From an uncultured Flavobacteriaceae bacterium (GTDB lineage: Bacteria; Bacteroidota; Bacteroidia; Flavobacteriales; Flavobacteriaceae): DNA of 64,000 bases. The stretch is from assembly GCA_947500585.1 (NCBI GenBank), contig CANMSN010000007.1:62001-126000 (forward strand), read 5' to 3'. The notes beneath the pieces are model-generated. The model saw nothing but the letters and a program-made list of their open reading frames with translations, did not search any database and was not told the DNA's origin. This document shows positions 1-9,717 of this stretch, in pieces; position 1 is the stretch's first letter, and each line of letters starts with the position of its first letter. A program made the position numbers and the translations under genes.

Positions 1-18
1 ATGTTGAACTTCAATAGC

Positions 19-2808
19 TTAATATTTTAAAGTAAAATGATTTTTAAAAATTCTTCCATCTTGAAGTTTTATTGAAAACCAATAATCATCAGAAGGTAAT
101 TTTTTGCCATTTGTAGTGCCATTCCAGCCATCGCCAATAGGGCTTATTTCTTTTACTAATTTACCATAGCGATCATAAATAAGAATTTTAGTGTCTGGTT
201 GAAACATACTAGATACACCATATACTTGCCAAGTGTCGTTAAAACCATCATTGTTTGGTGTAAAGTATTTTGGGAAACCTATTACAGAAACGTTTTGACT
301 AACTTCACCGCAATTGTTTTCTACATCATTAACCGAAACTTGGTAAATACCAGGTTTCACATTTTCAAAAACATTACTATCTTGATAAGGGGATATCAAG
401 TCATTGTTTTCATCACGTAACTGATATTGATAAGTTCCTTCACCAGAAACAAAAACTGTAATGGTATTATTTTGAGATACATCTTTAACCTCAAAAGGTT
501 TTTCAGGATTAAATACAGCATTATTTGAAGGGTCAACGATAATAGTCCTTTCCTTAGTACACTCAGTAACTTTATCGGTTACCATAACTGTATATGTGCC
601 AGCTTCGTTTATTTGTGTTTCATAATTAGTATCACTATTTGACCAAGTATAAAAATAATCATCTATGTTATTAGTATTCAAACCAGCATTAAGTGTTATG
701 GTTTCAGGATAAAAATTAGTACAATAATAGGTAAGGTCTTCTACATCGATATCTGGTAAAACATTCACTTTTAATAAAACAGTTATTATACTAAAACATG
801 CATTATCATTTTCTACCCGAGCATAAATCGTTTCCGAATAAGGATTGCTGGTGTTAGTATAAGACGTATTCCCTAAATCATTTTCTTCCAAAAGCGCATC
901 ACTTTGCGTTTTATAATAAGTAATTGGATAAATAAAGCTGTTTCTACTTTGAATACTAGTAGTTATATCGTTTAAATTAAAGGTGTTAATACCATCTTCC
1001 GAATTTAATTCATCACAGACTTGATACAAAAAAGGATAAATTTGTTGAAGATTTAAATTTAATGTTAATATAGAGATATCGAAACAATTAGTATCTGTAT
1101 TATACACTTCAACATGTATAGGGTTGGGATTATCTGCATCATAGATGTAATTATCAGCAGTTAAGATTTCTGAGTTACTATCTCTGCTAGCATTAGTAAA
1201 AAATCTAGTGGAAAGATTTGAAAGTCCTCCAGTTAAATCTTCATTGGCTTGGTTTAAATTAAACCTCGTGAAACCACCTAAAATTCCATCTTCGTCACAT
1301 TGTATAAGTTCAGCATCATATGCTACAGGGTTTGGGGCAAAAGTAACATTTGCAATGCCTTCAAAGGTTTCACTACAGTCATTCGTATTTAAATCTATAA
1401 AAACTTTATATAAGCCTGCGGATGAGATTTCTAATTCGAAATCTGATTCTGTAATTGGTATTCCATTTAATTCGGTAAGAGGTACTCCGTTTAAAGACCA
1501 AATATAACTTGCCATGGGAAATTCTGGAGCCTTTAAGGAATATTTATCACCATCACATAATTGTAAACTTGTAGATTCGGAATTATTTCTAATAATATCT
1601 ACTTTTTCAGCAAAAAAGGAGGTTATAAATGGCGGTAAGCCTTGTCTTGAGTTTCTACTTAAAGGAATTGCATTGTGTTTATAATCACATGATAATCCTA
1701 AGGCATTTGGTGTATTTATTACAGACAAAAAAGGAGACCCAAGTGGGTATGTTATACTCATTGCTCTGTATATTCTTCCATCAGGACCTAATTGTAAACC
1801 ACCTCTATATATTTGTCTATTATCAATAACAATTTCACTACTGCTTACATCTGCAGCAGTTAAATTATATTGCAATAAAGAACCATATTGCTCTGATGGG
1901 GAATTAAATTCTTCTCGTGTAGGATTATAATAAGCTGAAACATACAAGAGATTGTTATTTTGAGAAAACTCAACACCATATGGCGACTGTGGTTTAGCAG
2001 CTGGAGAAAAATTAATATTAATTTGATTTTGATTACTTACTTTTCCGGTATTAACATCAAAATCATAAAGGTATAAACCAGAAGTGGCATTAGCGCAAGC
2101 AATTTTAGTGCCGTCTGGAGATAATTTTAAATAACCTCTTGGATCTTGTATGAAAATATCATCGAAAGTTGAAGATACAGGCGTGGTAATTATTCCAGTA
2201 TCAGTCACTGCATAAGCGTGAAATGTGTTGAAAAAATTATCTGTAGCGAAACCATTTAATGATGCAAAAGTTATTACCCAAAGTGCCTGAGTTTCACAAT
2301 CTTTTACAACAGCACTAATTTTTTCAGAACTATCTTCAAGTAAATTAATATTTTTAGATGTAACATCACCAAAAGTACCATTTAATGTCATGTCCACAAT
2401 AGAATAGTTAAACCCTCTATCTGGATCATCTCCTATTGAGGTGTCTACTGTAAAAATGTAATAAATATTTGGGTCTTTTGGTTTTGGAATTACAATGGCA
2501 GATTGTGTGCTTGAAGGATCTCCAAATAAGCCATTACCTATATTTCCATTAGCATTAGGCATTGGTCTATGTAATCTGTCCCAAACAGTTATACCATCTG
2601 TATAAAACAATAAATCACCATTAGCATCAGAAATAGTAGTACATCCCTCATCAGTATTTAATTGACTGTCTGTTAGCTCTGTTATACTTCCATTGGGGTT
2701 AAAACTTATACCAGCATTTTCACCAAAGTACCAATTTGAAGCTTCGTTTTGGGCAATACAATTTAACCCTATAAAACAGATTAATAATAAAATGAGGGTA
2801 TTTTTCAT
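19..2808 (-). CDS. Large secreted protein with T9SS type B (gliding-motility-associated) C-terminal domain
   Basis: A 929-residue exported surface protein. The N-terminus (MKNTLILLLICFIGLNCIAQ) is a typical signal peptide. An upstream in-frame ATG at 2832 would add eight residues ahead of it and lies inside a likely -7 promoter element, so the start at 2808 is preferred. Residues of about 25-400 contain WYFGENAGISF and repeated blade-like stretches (LKLSPDGTKIA, GLQLGPDGRIYRA) that suggest a beta-propeller. The middle is Ig-like and acidic. The last 80 or so residues (YFTPNNDGFNDTW, ILIYDRYGKLV, GWNGTTNGKKLPS) are a type B sorting domain, which directs proteins through the type IX secretion system. 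In this phylum such genes are often followed by a PorP/SprF-like gene, which would lie outside the window here. The specific role is unknown; adhesion or gliding-associated surface function is inference. Confidence 0.9.
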   Translation of the reverse strand: MKNTLILLLICFIGLNCIAQNEASNWYFGENAGISFNPNGSITELTDSQLNTDEGCTTISDANGDLLFYTDGITVWDRLHRPMPNANGNIGNGLFGDPSSTQSAIVIPKPKDPNIYYIFTVDTSIGDDPDRGFNYSIVDMTLNGTFGDVTSKNINLLEDSSEKISAVVKDCETQALWVITFASLNGFATDNFFNTFHAYAVTDTGIITTPVSSTFDDIFIQDPRGYLKLSPDGTKIACANATSGLYLYDFDVNTGKVSNQNQININFSPAAKPQSPYGVEFSQNNNLLYVSAYYNPTREEFNSPSEQYGSLLQYNLTAADVSSSEIVIDNRQIYRGGLQLGPDGRIYRAMSITYPLGSPFLSVINTPNALGLSCDYKHNAIPLSRNSRQGLPPFITSFFAEKVDIIRNNSESTSLQLCDGDKYSLKAPEFPMASYIWSLNGVPLTELNGIPITESDFELEISSAGLYKVFIDLNTNDCSETFEGIANVTFAPNPVAYDAELIQCDEDGILGGFTRFNLNQANEDLTGGLSNLSTRFFTNASRDSNSEILTADNYIYDADNPNPIHVEVYNTDTNCFDISILTLNLNLQQIYPFLYQVCDELNSEDGINTFNLNDITTSIQSRNSFIYPITYYKTQSDALLEENDLGNTSYTNTSNPYSETIYARVENDNACFSIITVLLKVNVLPDIDVEDLTYYCTNFYPETITLNAGLNTNNIDDYFYTWSNSDTNYETQINEAGTYTVMVTDKVTECTKERTIIVDPSNNAVFNPEKPFEVKDVSQNNTITVFVSGEGTYQYQLRDENNDLISPYQDSNVFENVKPGIYQVSVNDVENNCGEVSQNVSVIGFPKYFTPNNDGFNDTWQVYGVSSMFQPDTKILIYDRYGKLVKEISPIGDGWNGTTNGKKLPSDDYWFSIKLQDGRIFKNHFTLKY

Positions 2809-2829
2809 ATTTTGCATAGCGATAGCTAT

Positions 2830-2837
2830 CAAAGATA
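2830..2837 (-). promoter_or_regulatory. Candidate -7 element (TATCTTTG) of the T9SS type B gene
   Basis: Read on the minus strand the bases are TATCTTTG, matching the Bacteroidota TAnnTTTG element, about 22 nt ahead of the ATG at 2808. No matching TTG was found 17-23 nt further upstream, so this is half a promoter. A perfect 10-bp palindrome, GATAGCTATC (2821-2830), abuts it and could be an operator or chance. Confidence 0.4.
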
Positions 2838-3042
2838 TTATAAATCTTGCTTTTTTAAATAATTTATAAGTTAAAAAGCTAAAAAAGGAACTTTATTGTA
2901 AGTGTTTTATCTTTAAGTTAATTAAATAAAGAAGCTATTTAATGTTTTAGAGTAAAATGCCCATTAAAAACTCTAACTTCTATAAGCATTACAGGAAACA
3001 ATTAATCATTAAGATTGTAATATAATAATCAACCAAAATTTA

Positions 3043-3867
3043 CTACAAATCTCGATTTTGTAATAATCTAAACGACAAAAAGACGAATAGGGCAGTCCAT
3101 CCTAAAACTATGGCAATTTCATACCAGTGTACAGCATAATCATAAGCTAATTCTGCTTTTTCTGGAAATTTAGACATAGCGACACGCTGAAAAGGTTGGT
3201 CTATTAATTTGTACATAGATTTTAAGGGAAAGAAATTCTGAATTTTTTCAGCAGTATTCATGTCTAATTTCCAAGTTAATAAACCGAAAATAATCCACTC
3301 TAAAATGTATAAAATGAATAAAAAGGCAAGCGCAAAAGCAGACCGTTTTACAAGCATGCCAAAAAACAAACATAAACTGAAAAAGCCGACTAGCTTTACG
3401 AAATAAGCTACTAAAAAATTGGTTTCTTGAATAATGATACTGAATTCATTATAGCTTGAATAGTATAAGCCAATACAAAATGAAATAAGCGTAATTAATA
3501 CTGTTGATACTAATGAAAAGAATACAATAGTATAGAATTTAGAAAGAATGAATTCCTTTTTACTTAAGCCATCAATAAGGTTTTGTTTAATGGTTTTATT
3601 GCTATACTCATTACCAATCATACTTACCACTACAATAGCAAAAAAGAATTTAAATTGTGACGCGAAAAAGGTTGTTAAATGCCAGATTATCGGGAAGTTA
3701 AAAACACCTAATTCACCAAGTTCTAAAGTAAAAAAACCAAAGACATTAATTTTTAATGATGATAAAAGAATAACAAAAAAAGGTAATATGAAGGATACAA
3801 AAATGAGTATTTTACTAGTTCTATTAAGTAAAAGTTTTTGTAATTCTAAATTTAAAAGTCGTAACAT
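3043..3867 (-). CDS. ABC-2 type transporter permease
   Basis: A 274-residue inner-membrane permease. About six hydrophobic segments are visible: around residues 20-40, 58-82, 107-132, 148-172, 178-200 and 247-265. The N-terminus (MLRLLNLELQKLLLNRTSK) resembles ABC-2 family permeases, in which a short cytoplasmic stretch precedes the first helix. It lies 19 nt downstream of the ATPase gene ending at 3887, in the same direction, so the two very likely form one operon and one exporter. The substrate cannot be read from the sequence; related pairs include antibiotic-resistance and gliding-type (GldA/GldF) systems. No third subunit is nearby. Confidence 0.85.
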   Translation of the reverse strand: MLRLLNLELQKLLLNRTSKILIFVSFILPFFVILLSSLKINVFGFFTLELGELGVFNFPIIWHLTTFFASQFKFFFAIVVVSMIGNEYSNKTIKQNLIDGLSKKEFILSKFYTIVFFSLVSTVLITLISFCIGLYYSSYNEFSIIIQETNFLVAYFVKLVGFFSLCLFFGMLVKRSAFALAFLFILYILEWIIFGLLTWKLDMNTAEKIQNFFPLKSMYKLIDQPFQRVAMSKFPEKAELAYDYAVHWYEIAIVLGWTALFVFLSFRLLQNRDL

Positions 3868-3886
3868 AAGTTGTATTTTGGTTGGT

Positions 3887-4783
3887 CTAGTTTTTATCTG
3901 TTAATTGTAAAAATTGTTCTTCTAAACTTTCTTTACGTTGCACTAAATAGCTGAGAATGATGCCTTTTTCAAAAAGTTGTTTGTTGAAATCTTCAGATTT
4001 CATGGGTTCATTTAAAAATGCAGTAATTAAATCATTTTGAACTTTAATATTTCCAAAAGCATTATGGTTTTCTAGGAATAATATTAATTCATCTTTTTTA
4101 TTACATTTCAATTCAAAAAAGCCATGACTTGAAATCATTTCATCCACGCGACCTGAATATAGCTTCTCGCCTTTGCGAAGTACAACAACGTGCGAACAAA
4201 CTTTTTCAACTTCATCTAGTAAATGCGATGCTAATAAAATAGTTGTGCCTTTAGCGGCAATTTGTTTTATAATTTCTCTAATTTGATGAATGCCTTGTGG
4301 GTCTAATCCATTTGTTGGTTCATCTAAAATTAAAATTTCAGGGTCATTTAATAATGCAGAAGCAATGGCTAAACGTTGTTTCATTCCTAAAGAATAGGTG
4401 CTGAATTTATCGTTTTTTCTATCTAAAAGACCAACAACTTCTAACTTTTCATCTATTTTACTATAATCAATCCCTTTAATTTTACAAACTAGTTTTAAGT
4501 TTTGTGAAGCTGTCATGTATGGGTAAAAATTGGGGCGTTCAATAATGGCTCCTACTTTTTTTAAAGCATCATGCGTTGAGGTGTTACCATCAAACCAATG
4601 AAAATTCCCTTCAGTTTTGTTTACAACATTTAAAACAATACCTAGTGTAGTTGATTTTCCGCTACCATTAGGACCCAAAATACCATAAACATTACCTTTG
4701 TTTATAGTGAAAGAGAGGTCTTTTACTGCGGTTAAATAGCCGAATTTTTTTGTGAGGTTATTGATTGTTAGTATAGACTCCAA
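3887..4783 (-). CDS. ABC transporter ATP-binding protein
   Basis: A 298-residue cytoplasmic ATPase that powers the permease encoded just downstream. The motifs are complete and in order: Walker A GPNGSGKS (37-44), signature YSLGMKQRLAI (130-140), Walker B LILDEP with D154 and E155, and switch histidine in LLASHLLDEV (H187). Residues after about 215 form the C-terminal extension common in the CcmA/drug-exporter class. It is the first gene of a two-gene minus-strand operon. The 136 nt ahead of it separate it from a divergent plus-strand gene and contain a 6-bp inverted repeat, ATGTCG...CGACAT (4798-4819), that might be an operator. Confidence 0.92.
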   Translation of the reverse strand: MESILTINNLTKKFGYLTAVKDLSFTINKGNVYGILGPNGSGKSTTLGIVLNVVNKTEGNFHWFDGNTSTHDALKKVGAIIERPNFYPYMTASQNLKLVCKIKGIDYSKIDEKLEVVGLLDRKNDKFSTYSLGMKQRLAIASALLNDPEILILDEPTNGLDPQGIHQIREIIKQIAAKGTTILLASHLLDEVEKVCSHVVVLRKGEKLYSGRVDEMISSHGFFELKCNKKDELILFLENHNAFGNIKVQNDLITAFLNEPMKSEDFNKQLFEKGIILSYLVQRKESLEEQFLQLTDKN

Positions 4784-4919
4784 ATTATAATTTTTTTATG
4801 TCGAGTTTCAAACCGACATGGGTTAGTTATTAAAGTATGACGATGGTCATCAGTTTTTGTTACAACAAATCGAGTTTCTAATTAAATAATTTATCTTTTT
4901 TTGAATAACTTTACAAGCT

Positions 4920-5981
4920 ATGCAAGATTTAAAGATATCTAAAAAGAAGCCATCATTTCCTATAACCTCTAAATTACATGATTATTTAATGAGGTACGAT
5001 AGAAATACCAAAATCCCCATTTTTTATGATGATTTATTACGTTTTCAAGGTTCGGTTGTGGTATATGATAAAGACGATAATGATACACTTTGGATTCGGG
5101 TTTTTTACAATGAGTTTGAAAGAGAAGAAATAGATTTATCGCTTAAAAAAGTGTATACCATTTTACATTCTGATGGTAATATAGATACCATTCCTTTTTT
5201 AAATGTTGATGCTATTGATTTCTGTACTTTTGGAAATTCTAAACCATTCAGAATAAAAATTAGAAATATTTTGAATGATAATTTCATCTATTTTTATATT
5301 AAAACTGCGGATGCTTCTCGTGTTTATGGCTTAGAATTAGAGCATATGTTATCACCATATAATTTAAATTTTCTTGTATATAAAAACACATTAATTGAAG
5401 AGCATATTGCTGGAATACCAGGTGATGAGTTTATAAAAAATATACTGCCTAAATGTGATAAAGCTGAAAAGGCTCAAATAGCAAAAGAGTTTGTAAAGTT
5501 TAACGAACGCTGTATGATAAGACTTTTGGGCGATATGCGATCTTATAATTACGTTATTGTACCTACACATGATTTTGATCATGTGGTTTATAAAATTAGA
5601 CCAATAGATTTCGATCAGCAATCTTATGAGGGTAAGTTTAATGTTTACCGACCACAATTTTTTAAAGAGAATTTAAAAATGGTAGAGTTAGTTTCTGGAA
5701 GTATGCAGAAACTTTCCATAGATCAGTATAAAACAGAAGAACGTTCTATTTTAGTAAAGCGTTTAAAAAGTTTTCAAAACAGAATAGGAAAACTTTTAGA
5801 TTGTATGGAAGCAGACTCTATTTCAAAGGAAGAAAATATAGATTTATTAAAGTCTAAAATTTTTGATTACACCCAAGATGTTAAATTTAAACGCTGTAAA
5901 AACATGGGACAAATACTTAAGCATTCGTTAGCTTTTTTAACTAAAAACTATGAGAATGTAAAATTAGAAAGTTTGAAATAA
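4920..5981 (+). CDS. Conserved-looking protein of unknown function, possibly kinase-like
   Basis: 353 residues, no signal peptide and no membrane segment, so probably cytoplasmic. I do not recognise the family. The C-terminal half contains KEFVKFNERCMIRLLGD, then RSYNYVIVP and RPIDFDQQSYEG. The spacing of the asparagine and of an aspartate in a D-F-D context recalls the catalytic loop and metal-binding Asp of protein-kinase-like folds, but this is only a resemblance. The last 100 residues are helical and lysine-rich. It is transcribed alone, divergently from the ABC operon. It ends exactly where the convergent gene begins its stop codon (TAA at 5979-5981, next stop at 5982), leaving no intergenic base. 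Confidence 0.8.
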   Translation: MQDLKISKKKPSFPITSKLHDYLMRYDRNTKIPIFYDDLLRFQGSVVVYDKDDNDTLWIRVFYNEFEREEIDLSLKKVYTILHSDGNIDTIPFLNVDAIDFCTFGNSKPFRIKIRNILNDNFIYFYIKTADASRVYGLELEHMLSPYNLNFLVYKNTLIEEHIAGIPGDEFIKNILPKCDKAEKAQIAKEFVKFNERCMIRLLGDMRSYNYVIVPTHDFDHVVYKIRPIDFDQQSYEGKFNVYRPQFFKENLKMVELVSGSMQKLSIDQYKTEERSILVKRLKSFQNRIGKLLDCMEADSISKEENIDLLKSKIFDYTQDVKFKRCKNMGQILKHSLAFLTKNYENVKLESLK

Positions 5982-6497
5982 TTAATTCCAGTTTTCGTCA
6001 AAATCTAAACTGTCATAGTCATCTACATCAATGCCATCTTCAAACTCATCAAATTCATCTAGACTATCAGCTTCAAACAATTTTTCTGGTGCAGCATCTG
6101 GAACTTGACCCTGAACAAACATTAAGTTAGGGTAGTCAGTGCCTTGAGCTTCATCAACAATTTCGGCTAATTCAACATAAAATGTCCACATGCTTAAAAA
6201 GTCGTACACATAAATAAGTTTAGTTTGCATTTCGTGTACAACATCATTAATAATGGTTTCATTCATTAATCGAACAGATTCTTGTCCTTCACTCAAGTCA
6301 ACCATTGAAATTTCCTCGCTCTGATCCCATTGATCGTTACTTAAATAAAACGACGCCATTTCTAACCCATCAAAACCAAAGGATTGGGTTATAATGTTAT
6401 GCAAATCTTCTAAAGTGTCCGTTTCACGAATCTCTAAATCGCGAAAAATATCATCTTCAGTATCATTATCAAGAATAACTCTAAATCTATAAACCAT
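5982..6497 (-). CDS. Plasmid pRiA4b ORF-3-like family protein
   Basis: 171 residues. The start (MVYRFRVILDND) and the block TLEDLHNIITQSFGFDGLEMASFYLS followed by conserved hydrophobic strands match the pRiA4b ORF-3-like family, which is widespread and whose function is not established. The C-terminal 30 residues are an acidic tail rich in Asp and Glu (DEFDEFEDGIDVDDYDS), as is common in Bacteroidota members. It sits between the unknown gene at 4920 (convergent, no gap) and ctaA (38 nt upstream, same strand). Nothing suggests a mobile element here despite the family's plasmid-derived name. Confidence 0.8.
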   Translation of the reverse strand: MVYRFRVILDNDTEDDIFRDLEIRETDTLEDLHNIITQSFGFDGLEMASFYLSNDQWDQSEEISMVDLSEGQESVRLMNETIINDVVHEMQTKLIYVYDFLSMWTFYVELAEIVDEAQGTDYPNLMFVQGQVPDAAPEKLFEADSLDEFDEFEDGIDVDDYDSLDFDENWN

Positions 6498-6535
6498 GGT
6501 AAAAAATTAGGATACAAAGGTATGTTTTTTTTCAA

Positions 6536-7552
6536 TTATTTACTGAATCGATGTAATGTAAATGTCATGGCGCTTAGCAAGAAAAAAGCCCCAACTTGAT
6601 GCATAACACCCAGCCAAACAGGAACTTGTAATAAAATTGTAAAAACGCCTAAAGCAAATTGAATCCCTACTATTATTATTAGTGCTTTTATACCTTTAGA
6701 TTGAAGTAAAGTAAGGTTGATTTTTTTTGAATTTTTCCAAATAAGGAAAATAAAAAGAACAACGATGTATGCTAAGGTTCTATGAATAAATTGTACACCA
6801 CTTTTACCTTCAATAAAGTTTTTGTAAACAGGACTTTGCTCTATATAAACAGTTTCGTGTATAAACTTGCCCTCATTCATCATAGGCCAATGGTTGTGAA
6901 TAAAACCAGCATCTAAGCCAGCTACAAAGGCACCATAAATAATTTGAATGATTAATACGATGAAGCCAAATCTAACCAAGTTTCTGAAGCTTTTATTTAT
7001 CTGTTTCTTATCTGGGTATATTAAATCTAAAGCTACCCAAAAGGTATAGGCAAATGTTAAAAAGGCTGTGGTTAAATGTGCGGCAAGTCTATAATGACTT
7101 ACATCTGGATTATCTACTAAACCACTTTTAACCATATACCAACCTAAAAACCCTTGAAATGCTCCCATACAAAGCAAAATAATGGCCTTTTTAATAGTAG
7201 ATTTTGATAGTTGTTTTGTGATTAAAAAATATAAGAATGGTAACAAAAACACTAAACCTATGAATCTTCCAATAACACGATGTAACCACTCCCAGAAATA
7301 AATATCTTTAAAATCTTGTAATGAAAATTGATTGTTTAGTTTTTGATATTCTGGATACTGCTTGTATAAATCGAAAGCCTCTTGCCACTCTAAATCATTC
7401 ATTGGCGGAATAGTGCCAGAAATTAGTTTGTAATTAGAAATTGAAAGTCCAGAGTGCGTTAATCTGGTAATGCCCCCTACAACTACCATGACAAAAATCA
7501 ATAAACATCCAGTTAATAGCCAATAGATTACTTTTTTATTATCCTTTTTCAT
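6536..7552 (-). CDS. ctaA: Heme A synthase (COX15/CtaA family)
   Basis: An integral membrane enzyme of 338 residues that oxidises the C8 methyl group of heme O to give heme A for cytochrome c oxidase. About eight hydrophobic segments are visible. Family motifs with heme-ligand histidines are present: GGITRLTHSGLS near the N-terminus, EWLHRVIGR, HYRLAAHLTTAF, FIHRTLAY and MHQVGAFFLLSA. The open frame extends to 7609, but the extra 19 residues would overlap the upstream GNAT gene, and MKKDNKKVIYWLLTG is a normal start, so 7552 was chosen. That start lies 1 nt after the GNAT stop region, suggesting coupled expression with the upstream genes. Confidence 0.93.
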   Translation of the reverse strand: MKKDNKKVIYWLLTGCLLIFVMVVVGGITRLTHSGLSISNYKLISGTIPPMNDLEWQEAFDLYKQYPEYQKLNNQFSLQDFKDIYFWEWLHRVIGRFIGLVFLLPFLYFLITKQLSKSTIKKAIILLCMGAFQGFLGWYMVKSGLVDNPDVSHYRLAAHLTTAFLTFAYTFWVALDLIYPDKKQINKSFRNLVRFGFIVLIIQIIYGAFVAGLDAGFIHNHWPMMNEGKFIHETVYIEQSPVYKNFIEGKSGVQFIHRTLAYIVVLFIFLIWKNSKKINLTLLQSKGIKALIIIVGIQFALGVFTILLQVPVWLGVMHQVGAFFLLSAMTFTLHRFSK

Positions 7553-7553
7553 A

Positions 7554-8006
7554 TCAAGTAAGTTCTTTTTTAAAGCACAAACTATTCTGTATATTTTTAT
7601 ACTGCCCAAAGTTTGGAATAATTTTATAATTATTTTTTTTATAAAAATTTACTGCTTCAACTTGTCTTTTACCAGTTTCTAAAATGCACGAATTAAAGTT
7701 TAATTCTTTAGCCCAAACTTCTAGCTCAATCAATATTTTTGATGCAATACCCGAACTTCTTTCCTCTGGTATAGTATACATGCGCTTAATTTCCACACTA
7801 TTTTCGTCAAATTTTTTGAAAGCACCACATCCGACAGGTTTATTATTAGAATAGGCAATAATTGTATTTTTTAAAACATCTATATTATTAAATTGATGAT
7901 AAAAATCATGGTCATTGCCATCTATTATTTTTAAATAATCATCAAGTTGCTTTACTAAATCAACAAAATCTATATGTTCAGAATTGGCTCTTATAAGTTC
8001 AATCAT
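7554..8006 (-). CDS. GNAT family N-acetyltransferase
   Basis: A 150-residue acetyltransferase that would use acetyl-CoA; the acceptor is unknown. The core reads KPVGCGAFKKFDENSVEIKRM (beta strands 3-4), then the acetyl-CoA loop PEERSSGIASKILIELE, equivalent to the Q/RxxGxG/A motif, and ILETGKRQVEAVNFYKKNNY, a classical GNAT C-terminus. It starts 3 nt after the cca stop codon and ends about 1 nt before the ctaA start, so cca, this gene and ctaA appear co-transcribed on the minus strand. The co-transcription is probably a matter of position and not of a shared pathway. Confidence 0.85.
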   Translation of the reverse strand: MIELIRANSEHIDFVDLVKQLDDYLKIIDGNDHDFYHQFNNIDVLKNTIIAYSNNKPVGCGAFKKFDENSVEIKRMYTIPEERSSGIASKILIELEVWAKELNFNSCILETGKRQVEAVNFYKKNNYKIIPNFGQYKNIQNSLCFKKELT

Positions 8007-8009
8007 TTT

Positions 8010-9428
8010 TTATGAATTTTTGATTAAACCTAGTTTTTTACCTTTTTCTAGCATCAATTTGTACGCAGCATCGAATTCATTAGGAATTTCACCTTCTAAA
8101 ATAGCTTCTTTTATAGTTTCTTTAATAATGCCAATTTCTTTTGAAGGCTTTAAATTGAATGTTTTCATAATTTCTTCACCAGAAATGGGCGGTTGAAAGT
8201 TTCGGATGTGATCGCGTTCTTCAACTTCAATAATTTTATCACGAACTATTTTAAAATTGTTATGGTATTTATTGAATTTTTTAGGATTTTTTGTGGTTAT
8301 ATCTGCTTCACAAAGTGTCATTAAGTCATCAACAAAATCACCAGCATCAAAAACCAAACGACGCACTGCAGAATCGCTTACTATATCTTGCGCTAAAACA
8401 ATAGGGCGGGAACTCATAAACACCATTTTTTGGACAAACTTCATTTTATCATTCAATGGCATTTTTAACCTTTTAAATAAATGATATACCATTTTTGAGC
8501 CTTCAAATTCATGAGCATGAAATGTCCAACCTACTTTTTTACTAAACTTTTTTGTAGGTGCTTTTCCAATATCATGTAAAAGTGCAGCCCATCTTAACCA
8601 AAGATTTTCTGTGTTCTTAGCAATATTATCAACCACTTCTAGTGTATGATAAAAGTTGTCTTTGTGGCGTTGCCCCTCAACTTCATCTATACCTTTTAAA
8701 GCAGTAAGTTCTGGTAAAATATATTCTAACAATCCTGTTTTTTCTAATAATAAGAACCCGATAGATGGTTTTTTACTTTCTAAAATTTTATGAAGCTCTA
8801 CTACAATCCGCTCTTTGGTTATTATTTTTATTCGAGAGCAATTTTTTAAAATGGCTTTTAAAGATTTATCTTCAATAGTGAACTCTAATTGAGTAGCAAA
8901 ACGAATGGCGCGCATCATGCGTAATGGGTCGTCACTATAAGTTATATTTGGATTTAGAGGTGTTCTAATGATTAGTTTTTCTAAGTCTTTTATTCCGTCA
9001 AATGGATCAAGTAAATCTCCAAAATTATCTTCACTTAAGCTAAGTGCTAATGCATTTATTGTGAAATCTCTTCGGTTTTGATCGTCTTTTAACGTGCCAC
9101 TCTCAACTGAAGGGTTTCTACTGTTTTCATGATAAGATTCTTTTCGAGCACCAACAAATTCAATTTCTATATCATTAAATTTCAGCATTGCCGTACCATA
9201 AGTTTTAAAGACTTGAACTTTTGGTTTATTAGGTAAGTTTTTAGCGACTTGTTTTGCTAATTGAATACCATTACCAATGGCAACGATATCTATATCTTTT
9301 GCATTTCCACGTTTTAAAATGAAATCGCGAACAAATCCACCTATAACATAACAATCTAAACCTAATTGTTTGGCAGACTGAGATATAATATTAAAGATTG
9401 GGTTATTTAATGCTTCTTTATAATTCAT
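8010..9428 (-). CDS. cca: CCA tRNA nucleotidyltransferase with HD domain
   Basis: A 472-residue enzyme that adds or repairs the 3' CCA end of tRNAs. The class II nucleotidyltransferase head shows GGFVRDFILKR followed by the metal-binding pair in KDIDIVAIG, then RRDFTINALALS and DPLRMMRAIRFATQLEF. A C-terminal HD phosphohydrolase-type domain follows, with ALLHDIGKAP. The frame is open up to 9530, but that extension is lysine-rich and unlike the family. MNYKEALNNPIF at 9428 is the usual N-terminus. First gene of the cca-GNAT-ctaA run. Confidence 0.93.
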   Translation of the reverse strand: MNYKEALNNPIFNIISQSAKQLGLDCYVIGGFVRDFILKRGNAKDIDIVAIGNGIQLAKQVAKNLPNKPKVQVFKTYGTAMLKFNDIEIEFVGARKESYHENSRNPSVESGTLKDDQNRRDFTINALALSLSEDNFGDLLDPFDGIKDLEKLIIRTPLNPNITYSDDPLRMMRAIRFATQLEFTIEDKSLKAILKNCSRIKIITKERIVVELHKILESKKPSIGFLLLEKTGLLEYILPELTALKGIDEVEGQRHKDNFYHTLEVVDNIAKNTENLWLRWAALLHDIGKAPTKKFSKKVGWTFHAHEFEGSKMVYHLFKRLKMPLNDKMKFVQKMVFMSSRPIVLAQDIVSDSAVRRLVFDAGDFVDDLMTLCEADITTKNPKKFNKYHNNFKIVRDKIIEVEERDHIRNFQPPISGEEIMKTFNLKPSKEIGIIKETIKEAILEGEIPNEFDAAYKLMLEKGKKLGLIKNS

Positions 9429-9717
9429 TAATGAATTTTGCAGTTTTACAGTCTTATAAATGTGCTTAACAATGCTAAGTTTAATTAGCTTAATAGTTTT
9501 TAAACTTTTAACACGTTTTACACTTTGCAAATTTACGATATAGAATACAGCTTTTAAAACCTCTATTGTTATTTATTTAAATGATGCTGGGTAGGACATA
9601 GCTCCATTGGTAATGACTAAATTTGAAGTATTATTTATTTTTATATTAGTTTTTGAGTAGTACGATAAAAATGTAGTTACTAATTCTATTAGATCAATTA
9701 TAGTGTTTTAAGTAAGT

